From NCBI GenBank assembly GCA_002390305.1, contig DGPE01000054.1, positions 1 through 6,706 on the forward strand: a stretch of DNA of 6,706 bases, in the 5' to 3' direction. The notes beneath the pieces were generated by a model. It saw only the letters and a program-made list of their open reading frames with translations. It did no database searches and was not told the DNA's origin. Positions 5,436 to 6,706 of the stretch are shown here, in pieces. The stretch's first letter is position 1. Every line of letters begins with the position of its first letter. The DNA is from Micrococcales bacterium UBA4448. GTDB taxonomy: Bacteria > Actinomycetota > Actinomycetes > Actinomycetales > Microbacteriaceae. Position numbers and translations under genes: made by a program.

Positions 5436-5779
5436 GTAACCCAATACTGCTAACCCTTTTGATTGGAGTCTTTGGTGGGCTGGGTTCTGTTGCAAGGGTG
5501 TTCATGATTCGCTGGGGTGGCGTGCTGCCATTTGGGTTGTTTCTAACCAACGGCTTGGCAGCGGGATTGGTTGGCTACGTCCACGCTGGAAATCTGATTC
5601 AGGACTACCTGATCATTGCAACGGTCGGTTTAGCAGGTGGGCTTTCTACTTTTTCTGGAATTGCCAAAGCTGGCTTTGATTTCTATCACCGCGGCCGGAT
5701 TGCACAGATGTTGCTCACTGTTGCAATCAATATAGTTTTCCCACTACTTATCCTCACACTCGCTCTCTGGCTGGGTTAG
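5432..5779 (+). CDS. crcB: Fluoride channel subunit Fluc/CrcB (second of pair)
   Basis: Partner subunit, 115 residues, four TM helices (about 4-24, 33-50, 58-78, 91-113). Motifs are GVFGGLGSVAR (12-22), FLTNGLAAGLVG (37-48, pore Asn40) and GLAGGLSTFSGI (66-77). Of the two F-box phenylalanines Phe74 is kept and the second is Ile77. Its charges lie in loop 1-2 (Arg22, Arg27) and loop 3-4 (Lys79, Arg87, Arg89), and none are at the ends. By the positive-inside rule both ends face outside, the reverse of the first subunit. Translation is probably coupled, because its ATG overlaps the upstream TGA in ATGA. An antiparallel heterodimer with the preceding product is the expected assembly in genomes with two adjacent crcB genes. 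Confidence 0.93.
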   Translation: MSNPILLTLLIGVFGGLGSVARVFMIRWGGVLPFGLFLTNGLAAGLVGYVHAGNLIQDYLIIATVGLAGGLSTFSGIAKAGFDFYHRGRIAQMLLTVAINIVFPLLILTLALWLG

Positions 5780-5816
5780 CGATGTTAGAATTCACTTTGT
5801 AGTTTTCCATAGGTTT

Positions 5817-5838
5817 CCAGGGCGGCAACTTCGCCCGG
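5817..5838 (+). other. Hairpin between crcB pair and DUF3073 gene
   Basis: GGGCG (5820-5824) pairs with CGCCC (5832-5836) around GCAACTT, extended by CC/GG (5817-5818/5837-5838) with one bulged A. It is followed by ATTATTTA rather than a T run, so it is a poor intrinsic terminator. It could be a 5' leader stem of the DUF3073 mRNA. A TAGAAT hexamer at 5786-5791 could be the -10 for that mRNA, without a convincing -35. Confidence 0.3.
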
Positions 5839-5865
5839 ATTATTTAGAGAAAAAGGGGGCTCGCC

Positions 5866-6048
5866 ATGGGGCGTGGCCGTCAAAAAGCTAAGAACACCAA
5901 GGTTGCTAGAGAGCTGAAGTATTACAGCCCGGCAACCGATTACTCTGCGCTCGAAGCAGAGCTTGGGAAACCTGAAGAAAATGACCAGTATGTCGACAAA
6001 TGGGCTGACCTATACCCAGATGAGGACGAAGACGAGAAGACTGAGTAG
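5866..6048 (+). CDS. DUF3073 family small protein
   Basis: A 60-residue protein of the actinobacterial DUF3073 family, whose function is unknown to me. The hallmark N-terminus MGRGRQKAKNTKVARELKYY is present, followed by SPATDYSALEAELG (21-34), so it is full length. Charge is strongly split: residues 1-18 contain seven Arg/Lys, while the tail from about 49 is almost entirely Asp/Glu. This bipolar pattern suggests nucleic-acid or ribosome contact, but that is inference. The ATG at 5866 follows a strong purine-rich Shine-Dalgarno (AAGGGGG, 5853-5859). In mycobacteria the homologous gene (Rv0810c) also lies next to and convergent with purM, and the same neighbourhood is seen here with one extra gene in between. 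It ends 12 bases from the convergent stop. Confidence 0.92.
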   Translation: MGRGRQKAKNTKVARELKYYSPATDYSALEAELGKPEENDQYVDKWADLYPDEDEDEKTE

Positions 6049-6060
6049 TCGACCCTCCTC

Positions 6061-6441
6061 CTACCAGGCAGAAACCCCAACAACCAGCCCGATCAAGATG
6101 TCTAGATTCAGCCTCGAATCCCGGTAGTCCTCGGTTAGAGCAAAGCCCTCGCCATCTTCAGATGCAATCCTGACCGTTAGACCAGCGGCCTCTGCATAGC
6201 TGATTGCGGCATCCTTGGTCATGCCAATAATCTGGCATCCAACCAACTTGGTTTCGGCATGTTTTTCAGAAAATTGATCTGCCGAAGTGTCAATAAAGCA
6301 AAGCTCATTTGGCGTGTCAAGCACTTGCGACACCGAGGCGTTACTTGCGCCAGCTATCGTTCCAACCACAAAGGCCCCCGAGGCTGCCAGCAATCCCACT
6401 ATGCCAACCAGCGCGGTTTGTTTATTTGGCAAAATCGCCAA
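6061..6441 (-). CDS. Membrane-anchored or secreted protein with I78-like inhibitor domain
   Basis: About 126 residues. The N-terminus has one hydrophobic helix (about 10-32, preceded by Lys7), acting as signal peptide or anchor. A linker with Cys48 leads to a C-terminal domain from about 66 (with Cys69) that resembles proteinase inhibitor I78/potato inhibitor I. The core reads IIGMTKDAAISYAEAAG (71-87), then VRIASEDGE (90-98), then LTEDYRDSRLNLDI (102-115), the typical 'Dyr..RlNv' strand with Arg107 and Arg110 positioned to brace the reactive loop (about 94-103). Family assignment is by eye. The start is uncertain: TTG at 6441 overlaps purM by 20 bases, and TTG at 6432 is an alternative; neither has a strong Shine-Dalgarno. 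Overlap implies translation coupled to purM. A protease-inhibitor role outside the membrane is inferred. Confidence 0.65.
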   Translation of the reverse strand: MAILPNKQTALVGIVGLLAASGAFVVGTIAGASNASVSQVLDTPNELCFIDTSADQFSEKHAETKLVGCQIIGMTKDAAISYAEAAGLTVRIASEDGEGFALTEDYRDSRLNLDILIGLVVGVSAW

Positions 6442-6706
6442 CCAGTCTCACGGCTCCGCCGTGAACGCCCTTGGCTTCTGACAAATAGCCCTCCAGTTCC
6501 GCTGGCTTTTGCTCAATCAATCCGAGCTGGAAGGTGTTGATGCCAAGCTCTTGGATAGCCTGCATGATTTGGCTTGCGCTGTCAGCCCGAACCACCACTG
6601 CAAAACCCAACCCCAAGTTCCAAGTGGACTCCAAATCAGTCAATACAATCCCGGAAGATTCTGCCAAGACCTGAAAGACCGGCTGTGGTTGCCAACTTGC
6701 ACGCTC
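6422..6706 (-). CDS. purM: Phosphoribosylaminoimidazole synthetase (AIR synthase), C-terminal part
   Basis: Only the last 95 codons are in the window; the reading frame is open to the window edge, so the gene continues beyond 6706. PurM converts FGAM to AIR with ATP in purine synthesis, in the cytoplasm. The fragment shows the family's C-terminal landmarks: ASWQPQPVFQVLAESSGIV, then the conserved LESTWNLGLGFAVVV (compare 'TFNMGVGM' in the family), and a final regulatory-looking alpha/beta segment ending FQLGLIEQ. The apparent start at 6667 is an internal TTG and not a real start. The TAA stop lies within the start region of the downstream inhibitor-like gene. No defect is visible in this part. 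Confidence 0.93.
   Translation of the reverse strand, partial: ERASWQPQPVFQVLAESSGIVLTDLESTWNLGLGFAVVVRADSASQIMQAIQELGINTFQLGLIEQKPAELEGYLSEAKGVHGGAVRLVGDFAK

Noticed and set aside
6449..6463. Palindrome CACGG/CCGTG
   Set aside because: It lies within the purM coding region, has no T tract, and is explained by codons for the conserved protein end.

Overview
The window looks like a chromosomal segment of a small-genome actinobacterium, most likely a Microbacteriaceae relative of the freshwater/marine Luna cluster (Rhodoluna/Aquiluna type). The clues are a DUF3073 gene next to and convergent with purM (an actinobacterial arrangement), a Glu-Asp-Phe tRNA cluster without encoded CCA ends, an actinobacterial-type soluble pyrophosphatase, base composition that looks close to half G+C by eye, GTG/TTG starts and extremely tight gene packing. 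The species assignment is inference.

Layout. 52-537 (+) is inorganic pyrophosphatase. It runs tail-to-tail, with a 4-base overlap, into a secreted coiled-coil M23 (LytM) peptidoglycan hydrolase at 534-1757 (-). The gap from 1758 to 1880 holds the leader of the hydrolase gene and a promoter reading rightwards. Then come tRNA-Glu(UUC) 1881-1953, tRNA-Asp(GUC) 1973-2046, a perfect 10-bp GAAA-loop hairpin, and tRNA-Phe(GAA) 2090-2162. Only 19 bases after tRNA-Phe begins an EamA-type (DMT) transporter at 2182-3042, followed closely by a 14-TM DHA2-type MFS drug exporter at 3062-4669. The MFS gene again overlaps its convergent neighbour by 4 bases: a small stand-alone TipAS-like domain protein at 4666-5004 (-). 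A 47-base divergent region follows, carrying possible leaderless promoters for both sides. Next are two overlapping Fluc/CrcB fluoride-channel genes (5052-5435 and 5432-5779), a DUF3073 gene (5866-6048), and on the minus strand an anchored or secreted protein resembling I78 proteinase inhibitors (6061-6441), which overlaps the 3' end of purM (6422 to the window edge).

How the parts fit. The two outer blocks (ppa/M23/tRNAs and DUF3073/purM) are housekeeping. The middle block, from about 2180 to 5780, is export and detoxification: two metabolite/drug exporters, a possible ligand-binding TipAS protein and a two-subunit fluoride channel. The two CrcB subunits have opposite charge bias, as expected for an antiparallel heterodimer, and only one retains a phenylalanine of the pore 'F-box'. 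I see no mobile element, CRISPR array, phage gene or riboswitch. No clearly new multi-gene system is visible. The most interesting leads are the TipAS-like protein beside a drug exporter, the asymmetric fluoride-channel pair, the tRNA/transporter co-transcript and the purM-coupled inhibitor-like gene.
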